From assembly GCA_003149345.1 (NCBI GenBank), contig QFWI01000008.1, forward strand, positions 744,001-808,000: a DNA stretch of 64,000 nucleotides, read 5' to 3'. Below are positions 16,842 through 24,869 of the stretch, piece after piece. The first letter of the stretch is position 1, and each line of letters starts with the position of its first letter. A program made the translations under genes and the position numbers. The notes below the pieces were generated by a model, which had not been told where the DNA came from, ran no database searches, and worked only from the letters and a program-made list of their open reading frames with translations. The stretch comes from Vampirovibrio chlorellavorus (lineage in GTDB: Bacteria; Cyanobacteriota; Vampirovibrionia; Vampirovibrionales; Vampirovibrionaceae).

Positions 16842-16960
16842 GGCTTCCTTCCTACGGAACCACAGGCTGACCTAAAAAAGTTTCCTTACGGAGCCATGTA
16901 TCCAAAAAAAGGGTTCCTTACGGAGCCCTTTGGCAAAAAAAAGGTTTCCTTACGGAAACC
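16842..16960 (+). repeat. Four-unit hairpin array with 32-bp period
   Basis: Four short inverted repeats built on TTCC-TTAC-GGAA recur with their CCTTAC cores exactly 32 bp apart (near 16851, 16884, 16916 and 16948). Units 2-4 share a TTAC loop and are separated by A-runs of 6-8 bases. Unit 3 (16911-16928) and unit 4 (16943-16960, GGTTTCC/GGAAACC) form 7-bp stems. The array begins 14 bp after the aldehyde dehydrogenase stop. The last unit is followed by CTTTTTTG and may act as a terminator. No unique spacers separate the units as in a CRISPR array. Confidence 0.75.
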
Positions 16961-17639
16961 TATGTTCATCACCTTTTTTGTAGTTTGTTGATTGGAAATT
17001 AAAAAACGAATATTCAAGGCAATACGCATTAAAATGCGAACTGTCTAAATCTTGTAAATGCATACCCCTTCAAGGCCACTTGTTCATGCCTTATCAACAA
17101 GCACCGAATTAATCAATAAACGGACTACAAACTTGCCCTAACACTGGCCCGCTTGAATCTAACCACTTACTTCTAATAAACCCGACTTGTTGATACTTGA
17201 AAGTATGAATATTTTCCTCGCTGAGAGCGGAATGTAAAGCCCTTTTATAAAAAAACTTCCTCTCCTCGTGTGGGAGGGCTTCCAATCGCTTGCCGGACAC
17301 AGGTTGATGGCTCGCACTGGCCAACGGTTCCTGTCCCCCACAAATTTAGCACCCTCGAACTGAATCCGCCAATCATAGTTAAACCCCACACACCAGGCGA
17401 GAACTGTCCCGGACGCAGGGCCCAACCACCCTCATCTCCTTTTAGGCGACAACTTCGATCTCAAGCAAGTTGCTGCAAGCGTTTTCAGACATTGCGGATC
17501 CAGAAGCCGATCAGAGTCAAGCCTTTGGGCACAGGCACCTTCAGGTAGTGGATCTTGAAAAAACTTTGGCCAAGGGGCTTCCTGAAATTGTAAAAGAATA
17601 TTATGATGAGTAAAGAAACGTAAAGTCCTTGGAGAAATT
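16961..17639. other. Long intergenic region upstream of dam
   Basis: Nearly 700 bp without a supportable gene. Short frames on both strands lack ribosome binding sites and family features. The left part is A+T-rich and the right part has chromosomal composition, which may reflect a decayed gene. The dam ribosome binding site (GGAG) is at the right end. No tRNA, tmRNA or RNase P motif was found. Confidence 0.4.
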
Positions 17640-18461
17640 ATGAAGCCGTTTTTGAAGTGGGCAGGTAACAAATATGCCATCATCGACCGTATCAAGGCAG
17701 TTCTGCCCAGTGGCAACCGATTAATCGAGCCCTTTGCCGGTTCCGCCGCCGTTTTTTTAAACACCGACTTTGAAAACGCCATCCTGAACGACATCAATGC
17801 CGATTTGATGACCCTGTACCGCTACCTGCAAAAAGACGGTCAACGCTTTATTGGCTATTGCCAGACTTTTTTTGTGAAAGAAATGAATGACGCGGACACT
17901 TACTATCAATTTCGTAAAATTTTCAACCAGACCAGCGATGAGCGACTGCGTGCCGCTTTGTTTCTGTACTTAAACCGCCACGGCTACAATGGCCTGTGCC
18001 GCTACAACAACAAGGGAGAGTTCAATGTTCCCTTTGGTCGTTACAGCAAGCCGTATTTCCCCGCCGCGGAGATGGCCCAGTTCCACCAGAAAATCCAAAA
18101 CGCCACCCTGACCAACCGCCATTTTGTGGAAGTCATGGAAATGGCTCGTCCGGGCGATGTGATTTACTGCGATCCTCCCTATGTGCCCCTGACGGAAACA
18201 GCCAATTTCACCGGTTATAGCAGTGGCGGTTTTGGACTGAAAGAACAGGAAACGCTGGCCGAAGTGGCCAAAAGCCTCTCCAAAAAAGGGGTTCACGTAG
18301 TCATTTCCAATCACGACACCACCTTTACCCAAACCGCCTATGAATCGGCCAAGATCATTTCCTTCCAGGTGCGTCGCTTTATCAGCTGTAAAGGAGACGC
18401 TCGGGGACAAGCCAACGAGATGCTGGCCCTGTTTGGGGACGAAGAGTTCCTGGTCGGTTAA
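17640..18461 (+). CDS. dam: DNA adenine methylase (Dam, class D12)
   Basis: A 273-residue N6-adenine methyltransferase that would methylate adenine, most likely in GATC by analogy with Dam/DpnM. It has KWAGNK at residues 6-11, PFAGSAAVF (SAM-binding motif), NGLCRYN with FGRY downstream, and the catalytic DPPY at about residues 178-181. Length and motif order match the family. No restriction endonuclease gene is adjacent, so it appears to be an orphan methylase with a possible role in repair, replication or gene regulation. It is followed by a strong hairpin terminator. Confidence 0.93.
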   Translation: MKPFLKWAGNKYAIIDRIKAVLPSGNRLIEPFAGSAAVFLNTDFENAILNDINADLMTLYRYLQKDGQRFIGYCQTFFVKEMNDADTYYQFRKIFNQTSDERLRAALFLYLNRHGYNGLCRYNNKGEFNVPFGRYSKPYFPAAEMAQFHQKIQNATLTNRHFVEVMEMARPGDVIYCDPPYVPLTETANFTGYSSGGFGLKEQETLAEVAKSLSKKGVHVVISNHDTTFTQTAYESAKIISFQVRRFISCKGDARGQANEMLALFGDEEFLVG

Positions 18462-18517
18462 GTCGCCCCTTGAACAGCTTTGGCCCCTGTAGACTTATCC
18501 ACTCACTCCTCAGAAAA

Positions 18518-18552
18518 AAGCGCCTGTTTTTCCACAAAAAAACGGGCGCTTG
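18518..18552 (+). terminator. Intrinsic terminator after dam
   Basis: AAGCGCCTGTTTTT and AAAACGGGCGCTT form a long stem with a short A-rich loop, 57 bp after the dam stop. A partial echo of the same sequence (ACGCCCGTTTCG) follows at about 18567. Confidence 0.65.
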
Positions 18553-18953
18553 CTTCTGATTGAGCAACGCCCGTTTCGAAATATGTCAGAAATCCACACG
18601 AATTGAACAATCTATGTTCTTGCTATGTTCTTGAACCACCCGCAAGTTACGAGTATGGGTTTGATTTTACTCAAATAAACGGTTTCCTCATACATTCAAA
18701 TCCCGTATATTTCTGGCCATTGCTCCTCCAAATGCCGGAGGAACGTCTAATCATCCGCCTTCGGTCTGCTTGATCTATACTGGGTTCAAGCCTGCTTCCA
18801 GCTAGGTTCAAGCCGGGTTGAGGCCAGTCCCAAATGAGCCATCTTTCCTATTAAGCACAGTGGCACCAAAAAACCCTCGCCTGTTTTTATACCAATAGCA
18901 CCAAGACTTACGGCTCATCATGGGCATCGGCGACACATAAGGGATCATTGATT
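18553..18953. other. Intergenic region between dam and the 690-residue protein
   Basis: About 400 bp without a gene. It holds two copies of GGTTCAAGCC near 18783-18821 and a G+C-rich inverted repeat around TCCTCC/GGAGGA near 18725. No RNA gene could be supported. Confidence 0.35.
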
Positions 18954-21023
18954 ATGGGCCAACCGTTTCCGCAATTACCAAACGGACAATTTTTGCAGGG
19001 CCTGCCCCAAACAAACACCCTGAATCCGGCTCAGGCAGCGGCCATGACTCAGGCCATGCAGGGCGTCGATCCGCGCATGCTGGCCATGGCCCAGCAACAA
19101 ATGGCCAACCCCAATAGCGGGGACATTTTAGGCAGCATTTTACCCGGCCCCAAAGAGGCAGCCCTGGGGGCTGGCGTCGGCATGGCCATGGCCCAGCAAC
19201 AAATGGCCAACCCCAATAGCGGGGACATTTTAGGCAGCATTTTACCCGGCCCCAAAGAGGCAGCCCTGGGGGCTGGCGTCGGCATGGCCACGGCCCTGGG
19301 ATTATCGGCTCTCATCGGCGAAAAACTGGACGGCCCCCTTCCGGCAGTCGCAAAATGGATTGATGAACTGAAAGGCGTGAGCCAGGTCAGCCAATGGCTG
19401 GAGACCCGTCAAGCCAGTTTAAGCAAACGATTTCCATTTTTAAGCGAGGGTTTTTTAAGCGGCTCCTTATGCCACGATGAGAGTGGCAATCCCATTTTGT
19501 TCAAAGATGAAAACGGTAGCCCCATTCGGGATGCCAAGGGCAAGCCCATCCATGACTGGACGCCCATGGTGAGCCAGATGGAAGAGAAGCACCTGGGCAA
19601 GGTGCTGGACAAGTTCCCAAATCGCCTGAACCCTGAACAGCAGAAAGCCTATGACGCCTTACTCACCGGGCACCAGAAAGCTATTCGGGAGAAATACACC
19701 AAACTCACCCAAAAAGGCTTTGAAGAGCAGCTGCAAAAGCTGGGGTCGGAGTATAGCGGGAAAGAGCTAGCCTATCTCACAGCCCAGCTCAACCAGGAAC
19801 GCCAGGCAGCCTTGAAATGGGCCGAGAAAATGCCAGCCTTCACCAGCAAACAGGCGGACTGGTTAGCCGCGTCAACGAAACAGGCCCGCTTCCAAAACGT
19901 GATCAATGCCACCCAAGCGAAGCTGGAGGTGTTGGAGGAACTGGGCAATAAGGCCACCAAAGAGCAAAAACACCTTTATCAGAGCTTACGAGGCCTGAAA
20001 GAACGTATCAACGGACTCAATAACTTCTACAAACCTTCTTACGAATCACAGGCCAAGCTGGCCGCCAAGTTGGCCCAGGATAAAATTGGCCCGATTGGTC
20101 GCACCATTGCCTTGGGTGGCCAGTACCTGCAACGGATTTTCAACGGAGAAACCCTGAGTATGGGCTCCAAGGGCTTTCTAAACAAGGGGCTGTTAGGCCC
20201 GATCGCCGCCGGGGCCCTAATCTTCGGGATGTCCTTTAAAAAATCGAAAGAGGCCAAAGAGGGCGAAAAGACCAAGACCTTCTTCCACGACTTTTTTGGC
20301 AGCGGTATCGCCAACTTTATCGGCTGGGAATTGGGAAAAAAATGGCTGAACAGCACCGGCCTATTCCACAAAGTGCTGGGACGCTTCGCCACCAAACGAC
20401 CGTTTGACGCCACTCGTGTGGGCCGCTGGATGCCCTTCTTCGGGGAAAACTTCGGGAAAATGGTACAAAAAGCCTGTGGCGGAGAAAACATACTGGCCAA
20501 AGGCTTGGGCTTAATAACAGGCAAAGGGCTGGGCGGCTTTTTCTCCCGGTTAACCCTGGGCGGACTGGCCACTGAACTGACGGCCATGTTTGCTTTCGGC
20601 TCCGGCATGCAATGGGTGGGAGAAAAAATAGCCCACGCCATTTTTGGCAAACCCAGCCAGGAAAGCATTGATGGCCCTGCCGCCAAGAATCCCTCGCAAC
20701 AGGCTCAACAAGCTATGATGGCTGGCGGCCCGGCCCAAAACCCCATGCTCGCCGGGCAATATGCGCCCCCCACCCCAAACGCTGGCACGGGGTGGGCACA
20801 GCCCAATACGGCGCAAACCGCTAGCCTGATGGCGCAAGCCCAGCAACGGGCCATGCAGCAGCAACGAGCCATGCCCCAATTCTCCATTAGCCCGGAACAG
20901 ATTAGCCACAACGGTCAGGCACAAGAAGTTCAGGGCCTGCAAAGCCAGATATTAAAAGCAAACCAGCTGACGGAAAATAAAAACCACGGGCGCCCCAACT
21001 ACTTTGATCCCAACAGTTTTTAG
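18954..21023 (+). CDS. Large protein of unknown function with tandem duplication
   Basis: About 689 residues from ATG 18954, nine bases after AAGGG. The N-terminus is Gln/Pro/Ala-rich. Residues about 43-110 consist of an exact 34-residue duplication beginning MAQQQMANPNSGDILG. A long charged helical region (about 210-370) looks like a coiled coil. The C-terminal half has Gly-rich hydrophobic stretches (GPIAAGALIFGMSF, GLGGFFSRLTLGGLATELTAMFAFG) that could insert into or contact membrane. The tail is Gln/Ala/Met-rich and disordered. No catalytic motif or family is recognised, and no signal peptide is seen. It may be a structural or secreted lineage-specific protein; that is a guess. Confidence 0.75.
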   Translation: MGQPFPQLPNGQFLQGLPQTNTLNPAQAAAMTQAMQGVDPRMLAMAQQQMANPNSGDILGSILPGPKEAALGAGVGMAMAQQQMANPNSGDILGSILPGPKEAALGAGVGMATALGLSALIGEKLDGPLPAVAKWIDELKGVSQVSQWLETRQASLSKRFPFLSEGFLSGSLCHDESGNPILFKDENGSPIRDAKGKPIHDWTPMVSQMEEKHLGKVLDKFPNRLNPEQQKAYDALLTGHQKAIREKYTKLTQKGFEEQLQKLGSEYSGKELAYLTAQLNQERQAALKWAEKMPAFTSKQADWLAASTKQARFQNVINATQAKLEVLEELGNKATKEQKHLYQSLRGLKERINGLNNFYKPSYESQAKLAAKLAQDKIGPIGRTIALGGQYLQRIFNGETLSMGSKGFLNKGLLGPIAAGALIFGMSFKKSKEAKEGEKTKTFFHDFFGSGIANFIGWELGKKWLNSTGLFHKVLGRFATKRPFDATRVGRWMPFFGENFGKMVQKACGGENILAKGLGLITGKGLGGFFSRLTLGGLATELTAMFAFGSGMQWVGEKIAHAIFGKPSQESIDGPAAKNPSQQAQQAMMAGGPAQNPMLAGQYAPPTPNAGTGWAQPNTAQTASLMAQAQQRAMQQQRAMPQFSISPEQISHNGQAQEVQGLQSQILKANQLTENKNHGRPNYFDPNSF
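19081..19290 (+). repeat. Exact 102-bp in-frame tandem duplication
   Basis: Bases 19081-19182 are repeated without a mismatch at 19183-19284, with the identity running six bases further. The unit is 34 codons, so the reading frame is kept. Complete identity at synonymous sites implies a very recent event or continuing repeat-length change. Confidence 0.95.
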
Positions 21024-21062
21024 TCTCACAAGCAGCCTGCCCTGATCGTTACCCGTCAAGGG

Positions 21063-21092
21063 CTGTCATACTGGCCGCTGGCACGCTACAAT
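21063..21092 (+). promoter_or_regulatory. Possible promoter
   Basis: CTGTCA at 21063-21068 and TACAAT at 21087-21092 are 18 bases apart, about 38 bases upstream of the ATG at 21130. Consensus similarity is the only support. Confidence 0.35.
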
Positions 21093-21129
21093 AAATTCCA
21101 GTTTGTTGGATTGAGAGTTTGAAACGGGC

Positions 21130-21639
21130 ATGCTGGAACCGCTGCATCAGGCAGGTCAGTGGGCTTGGCAACAAGCGGCCTCCAAAGCAACGATGGCCAC
21201 TATGGCTGGTGGCAACCCTCCCGGGTGGGGGGGGACTGTGCCGTTGAACTTGCCTGATGGCTTTTGGCCCCAGTCCTCCAATGACCGCTCCCACCCCAAG
21301 GGCTTTCTCCCTCTTCTGCCCGAAAAGGCGGTGGGGCTGACCCTGTGGCGTCGGGGAAGGCAAAAACTGCAACAGCTATCGGAAAAACTCCGGCGGGCGC
21401 TGGGACACCCCAAGCCGGATCGACGGCCTATCGCCCCTTCCCCCAGATTTCGACCTCGTGAGCAGATTTTGAAAGATTTTCCCTACAATGAAGTGGGCAA
21501 ACTGCCCCGCTTTACCCTGCGCCCAGATGAAATCAGCGTGAACCCAGCTGCCGAAAGGCTCCATCAACTGGAAGCCATACAGGTGTTTAACGCCCCCTGG
21601 GACAGCGAGCATCTTTTTAACCCGTTCCTGGAGCATTAA
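21130..21639 (+). CDS. Hypothetical protein
   Basis: A 169-residue protein with an Ala/Gly-rich start, a basic helix (LWRRGRQKLQQLSEKLRRAL) and a C-terminal part with FPYNEVGKLPRFTLRPDEISVNP. No family, signal peptide or membrane segment is recognised. It has the same codon usage as its neighbours and stops 4 bp before the convergent marC-type gene, so it is probably real. It may go with the large unknown protein just upstream. Confidence 0.55.
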   Translation: MLEPLHQAGQWAWQQAASKATMATMAGGNPPGWGGTVPLNLPDGFWPQSSNDRSHPKGFLPLLPEKAVGLTLWRRGRQKLQQLSEKLRRALGHPKPDRRPIAPSPRFRPREQILKDFPYNEVGKLPRFTLRPDEISVNPAAERLHQLEAIQVFNAPWDSEHLFNPFLEH

Positions 21640-21643
21640 CCGC

Positions 21644-22318
21644 TTAATGGCCGTGCAGGGCCTTGGCCAGCAAGGGGGCAATCCCGTTCACCATGAACTG
21701 CACCCCCACACACAGCAAAATAAAACCCATAATGCGGGTGAACGCCTTCACAATGGTGGGCCCCATGCGGTTCATAATGGTCTGTGAGACCCGCATGGTC
21801 AGGTAACTGCTAAAGCAAACGGCCATAATGGCCAGCAAAATAACCAGGTATTTAGCCACGGAGCCGCCGGTGTTGGTGGTCATCCCGATGATGACGGCAA
21901 TGGCCCCCGGCCCGCTCAAAATAGGCATGGCCAACGGGGAAAAAGCGATGTCATCCCTCTCTACAGCCTTTTTGTGGGCCTCTTGCTCTTCTATGGCATC
22001 CAGACTGTCTTTTTTGTTCAACATGCCGTAGGCGGACGACAAAATCATCAGGCCACCGGCAATGCGCAACGCGTCAATGGAGATCTGGAAAAAGTTCAGA
22101 ATCAGACTGCCGGTGATAAAGAAAATCCCCAAAATGGCAAAGGAAAAAATAGAGGCGCGTCGAGCCACTTCATTTCGCTGGGCGGTGGTCTGTCCATCGG
22201 TCAAGGTCACAAACACGGGAGCGGCCATTAACGGATCCACAATGGAAAACAGGGAGACAAACGTCCCGATAAAAAACATCAGCAGTTCTTGCAAATGAAA
22301 AGACGACAGCATCGACAT
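21644..22318 (-). CDS. MarC-family integral membrane protein
   Basis: A 224-residue protein with six predicted membrane segments and the MarC/UPF0056 features: FSIVDPLMAAPVFVTLT near the start, a second repeat half with SPLAMPILSGPGAIAVIIG, and a charged central loop (KKDSLDAIEEQEAHKK). It sits in the inner membrane. The family has been annotated as small-neutral-amino-acid transporters or multiple-antibiotic-resistance proteins, but the substrate is uncertain. Length is normal. Confidence 0.92.
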   Translation of the reverse strand: MSMLSSFHLQELLMFFIGTFVSLFSIVDPLMAAPVFVTLTDGQTTAQRNEVARRASIFSFAILGIFFITGSLILNFFQISIDALRIAGGLMILSSAYGMLNKKDSLDAIEEQEAHKKAVERDDIAFSPLAMPILSGPGAIAVIIGMTTNTGGSVAKYLVILLAIMAVCFSSYLTMRVSQTIMNRMGPTIVKAFTRIMGFILLCVGVQFMVNGIAPLLAKALHGH

Positions 22319-22586
22319 GACTCCACGCTATAACAAAATAATGACAACAACAAGGCCAGGGCGGCAACCCGGCTCACCCTAGACAGGTGGGGAATTGTTC
22401 CTAATCCGGTAGGCTGATAGGCTTACCAGAGAGGGATTATATTTTTTTCGCTTTAACGCCATTCCTGTTTTCATCCAGAATCACCCCGCTCATGGTGACC
22501 GCTCTTTTGAAGCGTCTCTTTTTTATCCCATTGCTCGCCTCTTGAAGTCCCTTGCCCCTGCCAGCCAATAAGGGAGAGTCATTACG

Positions 22587-23465
22587 ATGGAACGTCTACA
22601 AGAATCGTTGACCATCAACGCACCGGCCAGCTTGTGCTATCAAAAATGGATTCACTTTGAGGAGTTTCCCCACTTTATGAACCATGTGGAGTCTGTATGG
22701 CCAATGGCTCCCGGGCAATGGCACTGGGTGCTTAAAGGAACACTGGGCATAGAAGTCGGGGGAGATACGGAAATCACCCTGAACGCGGGCAACCGCACGA
22801 CCGCATGGCGAACCCTGCTCGGTGGCAAAACAAAGGTAGAAGGGACTGTTCGCTTTGAGGAGACAGGGCCGCAAGAAACCCATATGGCATGCGAATGCCA
22901 CTATGAATTACCCACAGGCCCGCTGGGTGAAGCCATGACGCATCTGTTGCTGAACCCTCAAAAAATCCTGCAAGAGGAATTACAGAACTTTAAGCACCTG
23001 GTGGAAGGCACCAACGTTCCCACCTCCAAAGTACAGGTGGGCAAAACGCTTCAGCCGGATTCGTTTGTGGTGCCTGAAGCCCAAAGTGCCGCACCGGGCT
23101 TTCCTGCCAGTTTCAGGGAAGCGGGAGACCAGGGGTACGCTGGCCCGTACGGACTGGATAGTGATGTGGGCGACGCCCCTTTGTCCGAGAGCGGTGAAGA
23201 ATATTTGGAAGAACATCTGGAGGAAGTGCTGGATCTTCAAACCATCCAGAACGAGGAAAGTCCCTATCTCGCTGATGAAGGCGCCTTGCATAGCGAGGAT
23301 CTGAGAGATTCCCAAGCCTTTGCCGCCGGTGAGGAAGACGTGGATGTCTTCACCGAAAGCTACGATACCGCCTCGGAGGACTTGGAGAATTACACCGAAG
23401 ACCTGGATGAAGAGATTGATCCCACGCCCAACGCACTACCCGACAGCCTGAGAGAACCGCCATAA
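22587..23465 (+). CDS. SRPBCC-family protein with long acidic tail
   Basis: A 292-residue protein. Residues 1-140 match the SRPBCC/polyketide-cyclase-like fold: an INAPASLCYQKW start, FEEFPHFMNHVESVWPM, then a WRTLLGG strand and a C-terminal helix. This fold makes a hydrophobic ligand pocket; the ligand is unknown. The remaining 150 residues are strongly acidic and low in complexity (SGEEYLEEHLEEVLDLQ), which is unusual for the family. GGGAG lies about 12 bases before the ATG. A CBS-domain gene follows 73 bp downstream, probably in the same transcript. Confidence 0.82.
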   Translation: MERLQESLTINAPASLCYQKWIHFEEFPHFMNHVESVWPMAPGQWHWVLKGTLGIEVGGDTEITLNAGNRTTAWRTLLGGKTKVEGTVRFEETGPQETHMACECHYELPTGPLGEAMTHLLLNPQKILQEELQNFKHLVEGTNVPTSKVQVGKTLQPDSFVVPEAQSAAPGFPASFREAGDQGYAGPYGLDSDVGDAPLSESGEEYLEEHLEEVLDLQTIQNEESPYLADEGALHSEDLRDSQAFAAGEEDVDVFTESYDTASEDLENYTEDLDEEIDPTPNALPDSLREPP

Positions 23466-23538
23466 CGGTTTCATGTTTCATTTGCCGTAATCGCAACACC
23501 ACCGGTGACCGACTATTCCAGAGAAGGAGGAACAACGC

Positions 23539-23955
23539 ATGTGCCTGGCCAAAGACGTGATGACCTCAAACCCATCCACCTGCCGAGCAGACCATACCGT
23601 TTATGACGCGGTGCGCATTATGAACCGGGAGGACTGCGGGGTGGTTCCCATTGTGGATGAACTGGATCACTGTATCGGCATCATCACCGATCGGGATATC
23701 TGCCTGGGAACGGTACTTGAACATCTCGACCCGGAGGACACACCGGTCAGCGAGTTAATGAGTCCCCAGGTTATAACCTGCAAAGAAACCGACAATATTG
23801 AAACCGTGCTGGAAATCATGGAGCGCGAGCAAATTCGGCGTATTCCCGTACTCAACGAGGAGGAGGCCATTACCGGCATTATCAGCGAGGGCGATTTGGC
23901 CAAAAGTGAAGTGAAAGCCAAGGTCAGTGAACTGGTGGAGGCCGTCGTCAGCTAA
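23539..23955 (+). CDS. CBS-domain pair protein
   Basis: A 138-residue protein made of two CBS domains (about residues 6-60 and 72-130), with the repeated pattern VxDAVRIMNREDCGVVPIVD...GIITDRDI and the matching GIISEGDL. Stand-alone CBS pairs bind adenine nucleotides such as ATP, AMP or SAM and act as energy sensors for partner proteins. No partner domain is fused. A strong AAGGAGG ribosome binding site precedes the ATG. Confidence 0.93.
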   Translation: MCLAKDVMTSNPSTCRADHTVYDAVRIMNREDCGVVPIVDELDHCIGIITDRDICLGTVLEHLDPEDTPVSELMSPQVITCKETDNIETVLEIMEREQIRRIPVLNEEEAITGIISEGDLAKSEVKAKVSELVEAVVS

Positions 23956-23978
23956 TCGATTGATAAAATCTGTAAACT

Positions 23979-24044
23979 GGCTGACTGTCAGTGGCATAAC
24001 GCACTCAGAAAAAGTTGAGGGCAATTTTCCACCGGCAGTCAGCC
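23979..24044 (+). other. Long-loop inverted repeat after CBS gene
   Basis: GGCTGACTG (23979-23987) pairs with CAGTCAGCC (24036-24044), which is followed by GCTTTTTGG. The 48-base loop is long for an intrinsic terminator, but the T-run after the second arm makes that the likeliest role. Confidence 0.35.
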
Positions 24045-24225
24045 GCTTTTTGGTTGTATTCATTGTAAGTATTCATTCCAGGCCAGTGGGGGTACAATGG
24101 ATCCTGTGAAACACACCGGAACGTCATAGTGTTCTGGGATTTTTGATGGACAGTTTCATTGAAGCCAGGCTTTACATCATCAAGTCTTATCATTATCAAG
24201 TTTTATCTTAACGAGGTCTCAACCT

Positions 24226-24846
24226 ATGCTCTCTCGCAAAATGTTGTCTCAAAAGCAAGCCCACGCAGGCATCGGCGCCAGTTCCGCCATCCTGTTGAGC
24301 CTGTTAGGGGTGATTATTGTTGTTGGGCTTTGGTTTATGGGGACTTACAACGGCCTGATCAACAAAGACGCTGAAGTGGAACGCCAAGCCTCCAATGTAG
24401 AATCCCAATTAAAGCGTCGGGCGGATTTAATTCCCAATCTTGTATCCACCGTCAAGGGCTACGCCAAACACGAAAAAAGCGTTTACGACAACATTGCCGC
24501 GGCACGTAGCCGCCTGTTGGCCGCGGATGTAAACACCAACCCGAAAGAAGCCGCCGCAGCCAACACCGCATTCAACTCATCTTTAGGACGCCTGTTGGCC
24601 ATTGCCGAAAACTACCCGCAACTGAAAGCCGATCAGAATTTCATTCGGCTGCAAGATGAGTTAACCGGCACCGAAAATCGCATTAACGTGGCCCGCTTAT
24701 CCTTCAACGACGCGGTGAAAGACTACAACATCGCCGTGCGGGCTTTCCCCGGCAACGTGGTGGCTGGCATTTCCGGCTTTTCCAGAAAAGAATCCTTTGA
24801 AGCCACAGAGGCAGAAAAGGCCGTACCCAAGGTCGATTTTGAGTAA
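24226..24846 (+). CDS. lemA: LemA-family membrane protein
   Basis: A 206-residue protein with an N-terminal membrane anchor (about residues 20-40). A three-helix LemA domain follows, beginning TYNGLINKDAEVERQASNVESQLKRRADLIPNLV and containing the family's YP and NVAR..N-D elements. The bulk of the protein is extracytoplasmic or cytoplasmic depending on orientation; the family's function is not established. It is followed after 23 bp by a TPM-domain gene, a pairing conserved in many bacteria. Confidence 0.93.
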   Translation: MLSRKMLSQKQAHAGIGASSAILLSLLGVIIVVGLWFMGTYNGLINKDAEVERQASNVESQLKRRADLIPNLVSTVKGYAKHEKSVYDNIAAARSRLLAADVNTNPKEAAAANTAFNSSLGRLLAIAENYPQLKADQNFIRLQDELTGTENRINVARLSFNDAVKDYNIAVRAFPGNVVAGISGFSRKESFEATEAEKAVPKVDFE

Positions 24847-24869
24847 GGCCGCCACAGGAAACACCCACC

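Noticed and set aside
16842..16960. CRISPR array
   Set aside because: The 32-bp period consists of short hairpins and A-runs only; there are no distinct unique spacers and no cas genes nearby.
17109..17797. Several 60-120 codon frames between the hairpin array and dam
   Set aside because: No ribosome binding sites or recognisable motifs; one overlaps dam on the other strand.
18640..18720. tRNA-like segment containing TTCAAATCCC
   Set aside because: The T-loop-like sequence has no matching acceptor, D or anticodon stems.
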